Part shown: piece by piece, positions 17,627-26,881 of the stretch
Layout of the letters: each line of letters begins with the position of its first letter
Numbering within the stretch: position 1 is the stretch's first letter
Assembly (NCBI GenBank): GCA_049602155.1
Contig: JBMYRH010000005.1
Coordinates: forward strand, 124,001-188,000
Origin: JBMYRH01 sp049602155
GTDB lineage: Bacteria > Myxococcota_A > UBA9042 > PHBI01 > JBMYRH01
DNA: 64,000 nucleotides
Reading direction: 5' to 3'
Translations under genes and position numbers: made by a program
The notes under the pieces: generated by a model
Databases searched by the model: none
Told to the model about the DNA's origin: nothing
The model's input: the letters and a program-made list of their open reading frames with translations, nothing else

Positions 17627-18265
17627 TTGGATAGCACAGCCGATCTCGCCCCGCCACCACGAGCCCTTCTTGAGGCACAAAACATCACCTTTGTGCTCTT
17701 CGATTTAGGCGGTGTTTTGGCCGACGTGGACGTCGCCAGAGCCGAGCGCAAATGGGCTGATGCTGGCTATCCGCCCGACAGATTCAATGCCGCAATTTAC
17801 GACAGCGGAGCGAAGCCGTTAGGTGACCTTGGGCAGGTCGATGATGAGGGGATGCGACAGCGCGTGGATCAGAGCATCGGGCCGTCGGTCTCGCTGGAGA
17901 GCCTGCACGAGATTTGGGGGGCTGTGGTCAGCTGGCGTCCATGGGTCCAAGGGCTCTTGGAAGAGGTGCTCCTTCCTTACGGCGTACTCAGCACGATCGA
18001 CCCCGTGCATGCGGCCGCTCTGGGGCCACTGCCTGGGGCATCTCCCATCGTGTACTCCTGTGACATTGGCGCGGTGAAGCCGGACCCTGCTGCCTTCAGT
18101 GCCGCCGCACTGCGATGTCCTGTGCCACCGGGGCAGGTGCGCTACGTCGATGACCTCCCCGAGAATGTACGCGCGGCGCGCGAAGCAGGGTTCCACGCGT
18201 ATCAGGTGACCGACCAGGCCACGCTGCGTGCGGCGTTAGCCGATGTGCTCAGCGACAAGCTCTAG
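17627..18265 (+). CDS. HAD-superfamily hydrolase
   Basis: Protein of 212 aa with HAD motifs: motif I FDLGGVLAD (about residue 26, nucleophile Asp; the second Asp is Gly as in epoxide-hydrolase-like and some phosphatase members), GAVKPDPAAF (motif III Lys) and YVDDLPENV (motif IV). It has an alpha-helical cap between motifs I and II. Substrate unknown. The only upstream start is a TTG at 17627, just after an in-frame stop, with no ribosome site and only 27 bp from the divergent clpC start. The true start is therefore uncertain; a GTG in front of LFDLGG is the alternative. The 3' end overlaps ligA by 30 bp, antiparallel. Confidence 0.8.
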   Translation: MDSTADLAPPPRALLEAQNITFVLFDLGGVLADVDVARAERKWADAGYPPDRFNAAIYDSGAKPLGDLGQVDDEGMRQRVDQSIGPSVSLESLHEIWGAVVSWRPWVQGLLEEVLLPYGVLSTIDPVHAAALGPLPGASPIVYSCDIGAVKPDPAAFSAAALRCPVPPGQVRYVDDLPENVRAAREAGFHAYQVTDQATLRAALADVLSDKL

Positions 18266-20227
18266 GAAGCGCGTCTCCGTGATGATCTGGAGCGACGCAC
18301 CGTCGGTGACGTAGCGCTCGGCTTTCTTTTGCTTGCTGCTCTTTGCACCCTGGCCCAAGAGGGCTGAGCCTTTATCCCCGACGACGAGGTAGTCGAGGTC
18401 CTTGGTCACCCCTGAGGGGGTTTGGCCACCAAGCGCCCGCACCTGCTTTTGCGCGCCCTTGCGGTCGATGGTCGCGAGGGCCCCGGTGAAGACGACGCTC
18501 TTCATGGCCAGTGGCCCTTCACCGTCGACAACGGCCTCTGGGACCCAGTCCACAACGTCAATTACCTCGCCGAGTTGGTCGATCAGCTCGGCGCGCTCTG
18601 ACAAGCCGCGGACGACGGAGGCTGCGATGGACGGGCCAATGCCATCGATGGCGAGCAGTGCATCGGCCGAGGTGCTTCGGAGCGTCGCCAGGCTCCGGAA
18701 GTTCTCGGAGAGTACTCCGGCGACTGTTTTTCCGATCTCGTCGATACCGAGGGCGCGAAGGAACACCGCGAGCGGCAGCGTTCGCCGGGCGTCCACGTTC
18801 GCGACGAGCTTCCGCGCGAGGGTGTCGCCCATGCGCTCTAGGTTCACGAGATCGAGGGCCCGCAAGCGATAGAGGTCAGCGGGCGTGTTGACGAGCCCGC
18901 TCTTCAAGAGTTGGCCCATCACCTTCGGACCAAACCCATCCACCTCGACGGCCTTCACGAAGTGCTCCAGCGTGCCGCGAATCGATGCTGGGCAAGACAG
19001 GGGCTGAGCGCAGCCGAGGAAGTCGCCGATCTCACGCGTCGCACCACCACAGCTCGGGCACGCGCTGGGGATCACCAGCGGGGTCGGACCTGGCTCTGTG
19101 ACGGCTTCGATATGAGGGATGACACCACCGCGGCGCATCGCCGTCACTGTCGCCCCGACGCTGATGCCCAGTTCAGCGACGATCGCCAAGTTGTGCAAGG
19201 AGCAGCGGCTGACCATGGCCCCTGAGAGTTCGATCGGCTCAATAATCGCTACCGGCGTGATCGTGCCGGTTCGACTGACAGACCACTCGATGTCACGGAC
19301 CGTCGTGGTGCCGCTGTCACCCTGGAATTTATAGGCGACTGCGTACCTAGGGTGATGCGCTGTAGCACCGAGGCGCCGCTGTTCATCAGTGCGGTTGACC
19401 TTGTAGACGACGCCGTCGGTCTCGTAATCGACCTCATGCCGGCGAACCTGCCAAGCGTCGTATCCGGCTTGAATCTCAGACACATCGATGAGGCGACTCT
19501 CGACCGCTTCAAGCCCTTGCGCTGTCACCCAGCGCGCTTTATCGACCTCAGTCTGAAAGTCGCGCTGCAGGACATCGTAGGTGAAAAACGAGAGCTGGTA
19601 GCGGGCAGTGCCGCGCGGGTCCTTCTGCTTAATGGCGCCAGCCGTTGTGTTGCGTGGGTTCGAGAAGTCTGCGCGGAAGCTCTCGAAGACGCTCAGCCTC
19701 ATATACAGCTCCCCACGCACCTCAGCGGGGCCGTCTGGGATCCTCTTGGGGATCGCGTCGATATGCCGCGCGTTTGGGAGGAAGCTCTCACCGTACGTAC
19801 CGTCGCCGCGAGTGACGGCCGCGACGAGCCGCCCCATAGCGTCGTAACGGAACGACGCAGCGACGCCATCCACTTTAGGGGTCTCCACGACGTCCCCTTC
19901 GAAGCGTCGAGGTTCTCCGCTGGTGCGGCGATCGGTGATCCACCCGCCTAGCTCTTCTTCGGTGTAGCACTTGTCCAAGCTGAGCATGGGGGTGTCATGA
20001 CGGATCTTCGCGCCTTGGCCGGAGGCGGTAAGCTCTGCGAGAGCAGGGTGTGCAGGAGCGAGGGCTTTCAGTCGCCGAGTCAGGAGGTCGAATTGGGTGT
20101 CACTGATCTCCGGTGCGTCCTCGGAGAAGTATCGCCAATTGTGGTAGCGGATCGCTGTCGCAAGTTCAGCCTCTGTCATCGCATCAGTGGGCTTGTCTAC
20201 GGGGCGCGGTGGTGCGTCGAGCGTCAT
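18236..20227 (-). CDS. ligA: NAD-dependent DNA ligase
   Basis: Replicative DNA ligase of 663 aa, with all LigA domains in order: Ia region (HNWRYFSEDAPEISD), adenylation domain with nucleophile Lys118 in PKVDGVA (the usual form is KLDG), motif RGDGTYGE, an OB fold, the zinc finger CPSC...CAQPLSC, helix-hairpin-helix repeats, and a C-terminal BRCT domain (SVVFTGALA). The SLDN motif is SLDK here, and several conserved positions are substituted, so this is a divergent branch. AGGAGG lies 7 bp before ATG 20227. The 3' end overlaps the HAD gene by 30 bp. Confidence 0.95.
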   Translation of the reverse strand: MTLDAPPRPVDKPTDAMTEAELATAIRYHNWRYFSEDAPEISDTQFDLLTRRLKALAPAHPALAELTASGQGAKIRHDTPMLSLDKCYTEEELGGWITDRRTSGEPRRFEGDVVETPKVDGVAASFRYDAMGRLVAAVTRGDGTYGESFLPNARHIDAIPKRIPDGPAEVRGELYMRLSVFESFRADFSNPRNTTAGAIKQKDPRGTARYQLSFFTYDVLQRDFQTEVDKARWVTAQGLEAVESRLIDVSEIQAGYDAWQVRRHEVDYETDGVVYKVNRTDEQRRLGATAHHPRYAVAYKFQGDSGTTTVRDIEWSVSRTGTITPVAIIEPIELSGAMVSRCSLHNLAIVAELGISVGATVTAMRRGGVIPHIEAVTEPGPTPLVIPSACPSCGGATREIGDFLGCAQPLSCPASIRGTLEHFVKAVEVDGFGPKVMGQLLKSGLVNTPADLYRLRALDLVNLERMGDTLARKLVANVDARRTLPLAVFLRALGIDEIGKTVAGVLSENFRSLATLRSTSADALLAIDGIGPSIAASVVRGLSERAELIDQLGEVIDVVDWVPEAVVDGEGPLAMKSVVFTGALATIDRKGAQKQVRALGGQTPSGVTKDLDYLVVGDKGSALLGQGAKSSKQKKAERYVTDGASLQIITETRFLELVAEHIG

Positions 20228-20287
20228 GGCCGAGCCTCCTGCATAGAGGTGCTTAACGCAGCCATCATGCCTCGCGCAACGCTGCTG

Positions 20288-20317
20288 TTGGACCGGACCA
20301 TGAGCTAGCCCTAAACT
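20288..20317 (+). promoter_or_regulatory. Candidate promoter placing folC on a leaderless mRNA
   Basis: TTGGAC at 20288-20293 and TAAACT at 20312-20317 are separated by 18 bp. The sixth base after the -10 is 20323, so transcription would begin at or next to the A of the folC ATG (20324). No ribosome site precedes the ATG, which fits a leaderless message. Confidence 0.4.
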
Positions 20318-20323
20318 GATGAG

Positions 20324-21667
20324 ATGGAAAGCGCCCCCCAGAAGAGCGTGTGGTCCTTCGGCGAGGCAGAGTCTTGGTTGGAGGGGCTCCGTCCACGAGG
20401 GATTCAGCTCGGGCTCGACCGTGTGCGTGCCGCGCTTGTGGCGATGGGATCACCGGACGCGGGAATGCCGACGGTGACCATCGCGGGGACCAACGGGAAG
20501 GGCTCCACGGCGGCGTTTCTCGCCGCTATTGTGCACGCGGGCGGGTACCGGGTTGGCCTTTACACGAGCCCACACCTGGTACACGTGACCGAGCGGATCC
20601 AAGTCGGGGGGGCGACCATAGGCCTCAGTGATTTTGCGACATGGGCTCAACGTTTGCGGCCTGTTGTGGAAGGAGAGGAGGGGCGCCCTGGCATTCCGCT
20701 GACGTATTTTGAGGCGATGACGGTGATAGCCCTCTGCTATTTCCGCTCTCGAGACGTCGATTTGGTCATCTTGGAAGTAGGCCTCGGGGGGCGGTTGGAT
20801 GCCACGTCTGTCGTGGCGCCTCTCGTCAGCGTGATCACGCCAATCGGTCTGGATCATCAGGGCTTCTTGGGGGACACCCTCGAGGAGATCGCGGCGGAGA
20901 AGGCGGGCATCATCAAGCCTGGTGCCACTGTCGTGACGAACGTGGCGCCAGAGCTCTTCAGGGCTGTCGTGGGGCCCACTGCCTTTAGGCACCGATGTCC
21001 GATTCGACGTGCGGGTGTCGATTTCCAGCAGCAGTGGTTGCACCACGGGGTGCGCTATCGAGGTTGGCGACACCGCGTGGGCCCTGTGCGTCCAGGGATC
21101 GCGGGGCTCCTGCAGGCGGACAACGCCGCGCTCGCGTGCGCCGCTGCGGAGGTCCTTGGTGATCATGGGTTTGTGCTCAAGGCGGTTCACCTCGCGGAGG
21201 GGATCCAGCGCGCCCGGCACGTCGGCCGGCTTGATCGTCGCTCGGGCTTAATCGATCAACTAGGGCGCCGTTGGCCGACGGTCTTGTTGGATGGAGCACA
21301 CAACCCGATGGCGGCTGCGGTCTTGGCAGAGGAGGTGCCGGCGCTGTTACCAGAGCGGCCCCGCGTCGCGCTCTTCACAGCGCGCGGCGACAAAGATGTC
21401 GCGGGGATGATCGCTCAGCTCGGACCTCAGCTCGATCGCGTCATTGTCACGAACCTCCCTGACCAGGCGCCGCCACCTCTCGAGCCGCTCGTCTTCTCGG
21501 CGCGGCGTCATGGGTTTAAGCTCACTGTCGAGCCCTATATCCCCAGCGCTCTTGAGTACGCTCGGCGCTGCGCCGGGTCAGACGGAGGACTATTAGTCAC
21601 CGGAAGTCTTTACCTTATCGGGCAGGTCCTGCCCTTGCTCCCGACGACCGTGCGACGCGCTGCTTGA
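20324..21667 (+). CDS. folC: Folylpolyglutamate synthase / dihydrofolate synthase
   Basis: Mur-ligase-fold enzyme of 447 aa that adds glutamate to folates (and to dihydropteroate if bifunctional). The P-loop GTNGKGST lies at 55-62, followed by YTSPHLVHVTERIQV, the YFEAMT segment and VGLGGRLDATS. The second half has the glutamate ligase domain with LLDGAHNPMA. Bifunctionality cannot be judged from sequence alone. No folP or accD neighbour, which is the common context elsewhere, is present. It diverges from ligA across 96 bp. A good -10 box sits 6 bp before the ATG. Confidence 0.93.
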   Translation: MESAPQKSVWSFGEAESWLEGLRPRGIQLGLDRVRAALVAMGSPDAGMPTVTIAGTNGKGSTAAFLAAIVHAGGYRVGLYTSPHLVHVTERIQVGGATIGLSDFATWAQRLRPVVEGEEGRPGIPLTYFEAMTVIALCYFRSRDVDLVILEVGLGGRLDATSVVAPLVSVITPIGLDHQGFLGDTLEEIAAEKAGIIKPGATVVTNVAPELFRAVVGPTAFRHRCPIRRAGVDFQQQWLHHGVRYRGWRHRVGPVRPGIAGLLQADNAALACAAAEVLGDHGFVLKAVHLAEGIQRARHVGRLDRRSGLIDQLGRRWPTVLLDGAHNPMAAAVLAEEVPALLPERPRVALFTARGDKDVAGMIAQLGPQLDRVIVTNLPDQAPPPLEPLVFSARRHGFKLTVEPYIPSALEYARRCAGSDGGLLVTGSLYLIGQVLPLLPTTVRRAA

Positions 21668-21693
21668 CACTTGCGGGAGCGCCAGACTACAAA
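21664..21693 (+). promoter_or_regulatory. Candidate sigma-70 promoter for tRNA-Val
   Basis: A perfect TTGACA at 21664-21669 lies inside the last codons of folC. It is followed after 18 bp by TACAAA (21688-21693), about 14 bp before the mature tRNA 5' end. It gives the tRNA its own transcription. Confidence 0.6.
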
Positions 21694-21706
21694 TCAGCCG
21701 CTCAGA

Positions 21707-21781
21707 GGGCGATTAACTCAGTGGTAGAGTGCCACCTTCACACGGTGGAAGTCACTGGTTCAAGTCCAGTATCGCCCACCA
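21707..21781 (+). tRNA. tRNA-Val (anticodon CAC)
   Basis: The cloverleaf folds fully. Acceptor GGGCGAT (21707-21713) pairs with ATCGCCC (21771-21777). D stem ACTC/GAGT, anticodon stem CCACC/GGTGG with loop TTCACAC (anticodon CAC at 21739-21741), and T stem ACTGG/CCAGT with loop TTCAAGT. Discriminator A is at 21778, and the CCA end is encoded (21779-21781). It reads GUG codons, frequent in this GC-rich sequence. A strong terminator follows. Confidence 0.96.
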
Positions 21782-21792
21782 TTTAGATGAAT

Positions 21793-21842
21793 ATCCGGGC
21801 AGCTTGTCTTCGCGAAGAAGTTGGGTTGCCCGGATTTTTTTT
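21793..21842 (+). terminator. Rho-independent terminator after tRNA-Val
   Basis: ATCCGGGCA (21793-21801) pairs perfectly with TGCCCGGAT (21827-21835) and is followed by a run of eight T. The loop holds a second small CTTCGCGAAG hairpin. Confidence 0.9.
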
Positions 21843-21944
21843 GTCTCTGGATCACGCCGTCCTGTCATCGGCCTACTGGCGCAAAGAGGTGCGCGATGAT
21901 GCACCTCGGGTTAGGGTGTTCGCAGTTATTCACTCGCAGGTAGC

Positions 21945-23207
21945 ATGGTCAGCTTCGAAGACGCACTGAGGACACTTGGGATCGAGAAGAGCGCCGGTCC
22001 GAAAGGGGCCAAAGAGGCGTATGATGCGATGTCGGGACCAGGGCTGAGCCCCTCCATTCGAAAGCGCCTCGACGCGGCCTACGACCTCCTTCAAGACCCC
22101 AAAGTGTGGCAAGGCGGTGGCGCGCCTGTGGAGGTTGGTGTCGCTGCCGGGGCTGATGCGACCCCCTTCGCGACGGTCAGGACGACCCCTGACGTGGCGA
22201 GCGCCTTGGAGCGCCTTGGTCGTGAACACGGTGATGTCTTTGAGCTCGGTGACTTGGCCGCCGCACTTGACGCGGGCGCACCCGATGGGGCCGCTGCCGT
22301 CGTGCGGCCGCTCCTCCAGAAAGGGCAGATAGCGGCTGGGGCTGATATCTTGAGGGTTCTCCTTACCCTCATGGTGCGCTTTAAGACCGTCGACTGGCTC
22401 AAGCCTCGCACCGCGGTCCGCTTAGTGCTCGTCGCCTATGGGAGCGACACGGAAGGCAAACACCTCCCGACGATTGGTCGCGCTGTCTCAGCCTTAGAAG
22501 AGTGGAAGACGGCGGTGGGCGAAGTCCGCTTCGGTTATGAGGGGGCCGCGGCGCGCGGCCTCAAGTGGGCTAAGGAGCTGAGCCGGCTGCCCGAAGGTGT
22601 GCACAAGACGATTCGCCTGGCGCTTGCCCAAGCGGCGGCGCGCGGGGACTTGAACCGCGCACGCGTTGACATTGAGCGCTTCGTCAGCAAGGACGCCTCG
22701 TCTGCGGCGGAGTCGGCGAAGCTGATGGATCGCCGGCATGACATCACGCGGGCTGTGTATGACCTCTTCCCTAACCCCGCCCTCGTCGATGAAAAACGTT
22801 CATTGCCGGACTTCGAGCTCGCGACATGGGCCAAGATTGGGTTGGTGGTGTGCATCCTCGCCGTCGCCGCGAACTTGGTGTTCGGCGGCGAGAAGGACTC
22901 GGATCCGACTACGATTCAGTTGCAGCACGCTCGAGACCAGATCTGTCGAACTCTCAACGAAGAGAGCGCCGCTTGCGCCTTCACAGGGATCATCCAGCAG
23001 AACCTGGCAGAGGGGCGATGCGGCAGCGTCGACCGGCTGCTGAAAGAGCTCCAATTTGAGCTGAAGGACTACCACGATCGCCGGGGTGGGATCGTCGTCG
23101 GCGATGCCCAGGAGGGCGTCTCTGTGGCGGAGAAGGTCCTCATCGCGATTCATGCGACGCGCTGTCCTGCGAAGGGGCAAAGCGAGGAAGACGCCCCCCC
23201 ACCGTGA
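21945..23207 (+). CDS. Hypothetical protein, J-like N-terminus and one membrane span
   Basis: Protein of 420 aa not matched to a named family by eye. Residues 1-55 (FEDALRTLGI to RLDAAYDLLQDPKVW) look like a degenerate J-type helix bundle: the last helix, ending in a DP-x-W motif, resembles the end of J domains, but the HPD loop is absent. A helical region of roughly 200 aa follows, possibly with repeats, then one transmembrane helix (about 298-315, IGLVVCILAVAANLVF). A 100-aa tail with three to four cysteines follows, probably extracytoplasmic if the N-terminus is inside. The last coding bases overlap the hairpin repeat at 23190-23214. Confidence 0.7.
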   Translation: MVSFEDALRTLGIEKSAGPKGAKEAYDAMSGPGLSPSIRKRLDAAYDLLQDPKVWQGGGAPVEVGVAAGADATPFATVRTTPDVASALERLGREHGDVFELGDLAAALDAGAPDGAAAVVRPLLQKGQIAAGADILRVLLTLMVRFKTVDWLKPRTAVRLVLVAYGSDTEGKHLPTIGRAVSALEEWKTAVGEVRFGYEGAAARGLKWAKELSRLPEGVHKTIRLALAQAAARGDLNRARVDIERFVSKDASSAAESAKLMDRRHDITRAVYDLFPNPALVDEKRSLPDFELATWAKIGLVVCILAVAANLVFGGEKDSDPTTIQLQHARDQICRTLNEESAACAFTGIIQQNLAEGRCGSVDRLLKELQFELKDYHDRRGGIVVGDAQEGVSVAEKVLIAIHATRCPAKGQSEEDAPPP

Positions 23208-23284
23208 GGGCGTCCGCGCTGAGCCAACGCGAGGCCTGACACCCAGGGCAACCCTTACGGAATGCGATGCCCTCGTCGATGAAA
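23186..23284. repeat. Degenerate duplicate of a gene 3' end plus hairpin (copy 1)
   Basis: This stretch matches 23361-23460 in the same order. A GACGCCC/GGGCGTC hairpin (23190-23196 with 23208-23214) is shared, then GTCCGC-CTGAG, GGCCT and GGGCAACCCT. Copy 2 contains the true C-terminus of the neighbouring lipoprotein. Read on the minus strand in the same frame, copy 1 gives EGIAFRKGCP where the lipoprotein ends VDDIVFIEGCPEF, and the stop TAG is CAG here. It looks like the remnant of a second gene end. Confidence 0.55.
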
Positions 23285-23360
23285 TCTAGGAGCACCACTC
23301 CGCGTCGGAGGAGCCCCTCATCGCAGCACGCTATGGGCTGCACCGTGGATGGCAAACAGA

Positions 23361-23460
23361 TGAGGACGCCCCCGCATGATGAGGGCGTCCGCTCTGAGTT
23401 GACCCGCGGCCTAGAACTCTGGGCAACCCTCGATGAAGACGATGTCGTCGACGGCGATGC
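23361..23460. repeat. Hairpin and 3' end of the lipoprotein gene (copy 2)
   Basis: Partner of the repeat at 23186-23284. GACGCCC (23365-23371) pairs with GGGCGTC (23383-23389), 21 bp beyond the lipoprotein stop. No T-run follows on either strand, so its termination activity is uncertain. Confidence 0.55.
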
Positions 23461-26400
23461 CTTTGCCTTCGTTCTCAATCTCGTCGTACGTGTCGAAGGA
23501 GAACTCAAGCCTTACGTTTTGTCCGGCGAAGTCGCTTAGGTCGAAGGAGCGCTTGGCCCACTTGCCGTAGTCGCTGCACTGGATTTCCGACTTCGTCCAC
23601 TCGAGCAGCTCGGTGTCGGTGGTGTCATCGATGACACGGAACGCGAAGGAGTCGCTCGTAGGCAAGCCGCCATCGGGGCACGCGCTGTGCTTCTCGATGT
23701 CGAGGTACAGCCAGAACTCGACCGTCCAAGGGATGCCATCGGCCAAGTAGACCGAGGGGCCCGAGGCGACGCCACAGGCACCGTTGCCTTCACTGGCGTA
23801 GTTCACACCGTTACCGAAGTAGAGGAGCTCCTCGCCGTCCTTCGGGGTCAGCCCGGCGACAGCACCGGAGGTCTGCCACATGGAGGCTTCATCGGCGTCT
23901 GCGCCCTCAGGGACACAGGACTCGAAGGACCATCCGCTGTCGCCCTCGAAGGAGTCGGCTTTGAGCTCGTCCTCCGTCGGGATGCAGCACTCCGGGGTAT
24001 CCTTTTGGACGAAGCCACACTTGAAGTCTGCGTCACATGTCGGGAGCTTGCACTCGTCCGGTGGCACACATTGACCAGCGAAGATGCACTGGACTTGGCC
24101 GGGCGCGAGGCAGGTCGAGCCGTAGCTCACGTCGTCGATGAAGGGGCCGGCGTAGGCGTTCTTCTGATCGTCCCCTGTGTCGAACTCGAATACGAGCTGG
24201 ATGTTCTGACCGCGGTACGCGTCGAGGTCGACGCGGGTGTCGAGCCAAGCGCCTCGGGTCGTGTTCAACGTGTAGTGACTGACCCACTCGATGTCCGCCT
24301 CTTCCACGTCGTCTTGGTCGAGGATGTCGTTGTCGTTCTTATCTGAGACAACACGTACCCGAAGCTCGTCCTGCGCGATGTCGGTCACGAAGTCGACGCT
24401 GGCGTTATCGTCCCACTCGGTCTCCATGTAGAAGGAGAAGCTCGCGTACGGGTTGCCGAGCGGTGTCGGCGGCACCTGAATCGGTGGGCTGACCATGCGC
24501 CCGATGGACACGCCACCGGAGTCATAGGTGCCGGAATCTGGGTCCGAGAAGCTCATGCTAGATTCGCCGCTGGATGCCTTGCCGCTCGCGACATGCCACG
24601 CGACAGGATCCGACTCGGTCTCCATGACGAAGCCGTCGTCGCTCCCCTCGAACGAGGCGACGCCTTCACCAGGCCAGTCACCCTCGGAGCAGCAGATGTC
24701 GGCCTTCGGGAGGTCATACTCCACGAGGCAGCTGCCCTCGACGCACGCGTCGATGGTGCACTCATTGGCATCGTCGCAGTCGCTGTCGACGGTGCAGCAG
24801 TTGGGCTCTGGATCGCCGTTCACGCACTCGCCTAGCTCACACCAGTCGGCCGTGCATTGGTCACCATCGTCACAGTCCGAGCTGCTCAAGCAGTCGCTCT
24901 GGCAGGCCGAGGCGACGGTCAAGTCATCCACTCGGACGCCGCCGAAGCCATTGGCGACCGAAGAGCCGGCCGCATCGCCACTATTGAAGGTGAACCCAAG
25001 TCGAACGGTCTCACCACGGTACTCACTGAGCGCGAGGCCGACCTGTTGCCAGTTGCCTCGGGTCGTGTTGCCGATGGTCGTCGATGACCAACCCTCTTCT
25101 TTGCTCGCGTTGCCGAAGCGCTGAACCTCGATGGTCAAGACGTCTACGAAGTCTACGGTCGGCTCCGAGGTGGGGTCCTCGGCGCCGTCGAACTCAGTCG
25201 ACATCCACAGCCAGAACGACGCCACCTGCTCGCGGTTCGTGTCGGCATCTACCTCGAAGAAGGGCGTCCAAGCCGTCGCCGTCGCCGGGTTCGGAGGATC
25301 GGTCAGGTAGGTCTGCGTCTCGGGATCTCCGAAGTACAAGCTGTACATGCCCTGGTAAGCGGCGGCAGAGTCGATCTGCCAAGAGACGTTGTCGTCCTCG
25401 TAGGGATCTTCGATGGGCCAGTCGATGATGTCTGCGTCCTCGAAGCCCTCGTAGGCGACATCGGGTGGCGCGGTCAGGACCGGGAAGCTTGAGTTCTCGG
25501 AGCAGCACTGAACGTCGAGGTTCTGACACGTGCCGTCGAGGCACTCATAGACGTAGCAGGCGTCGTCGCTGCAGTTCTCGGGCAGACTGCAGGGGACGCA
25601 GGCCGCTCCTGGGTCTTCGACTTGATAGGCGCAGACGCCCGAACCACCGGTGTAGAAGGGGGTGCAGACGTTCTTCGTGCAGCCGGTTCCATCGTCTGGG
25701 CATGCGTCGATGCCGGGAGCGCAGGTGGCCTCATCACAGCTCCCCTGAACGGTGATGTCGTCGAGGTAGACACCAAACCAGGGCGTGTCATCACCCTCCG
25801 GGGCGTAGGTCCCGCCGCCAAGGGAGGTGAAGGCGAACCCAATCTCGACCTCCTGCCCAGCCCAAGGACTCAGGTCGACGGTCTGAAAGGCCCACTCACC
25901 GTCAGTGTGATTATCAGCGCCGAGCGCGCCGGCATCTGTAGAGTTGTAGAGGGGCTCCCACTCCTCGTCACCGACGACGCGCACGGAGGCGTGGAGCCAG
26001 TCAGTCTCGATGGTGATGGGGTCAGCCCCGATGATGTCGTAGGTGCTCGCGGGCTGAGCGGACATCTTGATCCAGAAGGACAAAAAGGCGGGCTTCTCTG
26101 CCTCGAGGGCGAGCGCCAGTGGGACGTTGAGGATGAGCTCGAAGGGGCTAGCCGACTGAGCTGTGGGATCGACGGGCTTGCAGTCCTCGTCGATCTCGCC
26201 CGTGTAGTAGTGCTTGCAGCTCGGGTCGCCCAGATACAATGACCAGCTTGGACTGGACGCGGAGTCCTTCGAGAGCGAAAGGCGGACGTTGTCGGTCTTG
26301 GGCTGATCCATCGGCGTCATGAACTGGAATGAGGCGTCGTCGAAGTTCTTGGCGATGTAGAGGGGAGCGTTCGGACAGATGTCCTCGTAGTGCTCACAGC

Positions 26401-26881
26401 CGTTGGCCGCGCACGTCTCGGCGCAGACGTCTGTGGTTAAGCCGTTGCCGTCGTCGCACTCGCTGTTCGAGCCGGCGCAGCAATCTTCGAGGGTCTCCGT
26501 CACACACTCGCCTGCGGTGCAGACGCCGACGGTGCAGCAATCATTGAGGCTCGCGCAGTCGTCGTCAGCAGTGCAGCCCTCGGGGCCCACATCTGCGTCT
26601 GTGGGATCCGAGGTGGTGTCCCCGTCGCCTTCCTCGTCGTTACCGTCGGGCGAGACGTCTTCGGGGTCTGGTCCCGTGACGTCCTCAGCGACGTTGTCGG
26701 TCGTATCGGACGTATCTGCGTCCTCTTCCGGGGTTGGATCTGTGCCCGTGTCCTCGGGATCATCCGGGTTCGAGCCAGAGTCGCCAAAACCCGTGGGAGG
26801 TGCTGGCTCTTCGTCATCAGGGCAGCCCATGAAGACAAGTGCCAATGCTAAGGTGGTAACCGCGTAGAAGGCTTTGTTCAT
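23411..26881 (-). CDS. Large Cys-rich lipoprotein with four MAM/lectin-like modules
   Basis: Surface protein of 1156 aa. The N-terminus is a lipoprotein-type signal (hydrophobic run ending FMGC), then an acidic Asp/Thr/Pro linker of about 90 aa. Four jelly-roll-like modules follow, each opening FED/FEGxD and closing FIDDI or VDDLTV before a Cys, at about 26360-25740, 25455-24895, 24660-24115 and 23955-23411. Between them lie CDDGxxCTxDxCxxGxC...CC cysteine units like those of the divergent giant protein. The four modules resemble MAM or concanavalin-type extracellular domains; this is a fold-level guess. ATG 26881 has AGGAG about 10 bp upstream; the frame continues to 26911. Probably surface exposed, possibly adhesive; no enzyme motif seen. 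Confidence 0.8.
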   Translation of the reverse strand: MNKAFYAVTTLALALVFMGCPDDEEPAPPTGFGDSGSNPDDPEDTGTDPTPEEDADTSDTTDNVAEDVTGPDPEDVSPDGNDEEGDGDTTSDPTDADVGPEGCTADDDCASLNDCCTVGVCTAGECVTETLEDCCAGSNSECDDGNGLTTDVCAETCAANGCEHYEDICPNAPLYIAKNFDDASFQFMTPMDQPKTDNVRLSLSKDSASSPSWSLYLGDPSCKHYYTGEIDEDCKPVDPTAQSASPFELILNVPLALALEAEKPAFLSFWIKMSAQPASTYDIIGADPITIETDWLHASVRVVGDEEWEPLYNSTDAGALGADNHTDGEWAFQTVDLSPWAGQEVEIGFAFTSLGGGTYAPEGDDTPWFGVYLDDITVQGSCDEATCAPGIDACPDDGTGCTKNVCTPFYTGGSGVCAYQVEDPGAACVPCSLPENCSDDACYVYECLDGTCQNLDVQCCSENSSFPVLTAPPDVAYEGFEDADIIDWPIEDPYEDDNVSWQIDSAAAYQGMYSLYFGDPETQTYLTDPPNPATATAWTPFFEVDADTNREQVASFWLWMSTEFDGAEDPTSEPTVDFVDVLTIEVQRFGNASKEEGWSSTTIGNTTRGNWQQVGLALSEYRGETVRLGFTFNSGDAAGSSVANGFGGVRVDDLTVASACQSDCLSSSDCDDGDQCTADWCELGECVNGDPEPNCCTVDSDCDDANECTIDACVEGSCLVEYDLPKADICCSEGDWPGEGVASFEGSDDGFVMETESDPVAWHVASGKASSGESSMSFSDPDSGTYDSGGVSIGRMVSPPIQVPPTPLGNPYASFSFYMETEWDDNASVDFVTDIAQDELRVRVVSDKNDNDILDQDDVEEADIEWVSHYTLNTTRGAWLDTRVDLDAYRGQNIQLVFEFDTGDDQKNAYAGPFIDDVSYGSTCLAPGQVQCIFAGQCVPPDECKLPTCDADFKCGFVQKDTPECCIPTEDELKADSFEGDSGWSFESCVPEGADADEASMWQTSGAVAGLTPKDGEELLYFGNGVNYASEGNGACGVASGPSVYLADGIPWTVEFWLYLDIEKHSACPDGGLPTSDSFAFRVIDDTTDTELLEWTKSEIQCSDYGKWAKRSFDLSDFAGQNVRLEFSFDTYDEIENEGKGIAVDDIVFIEGCPEF

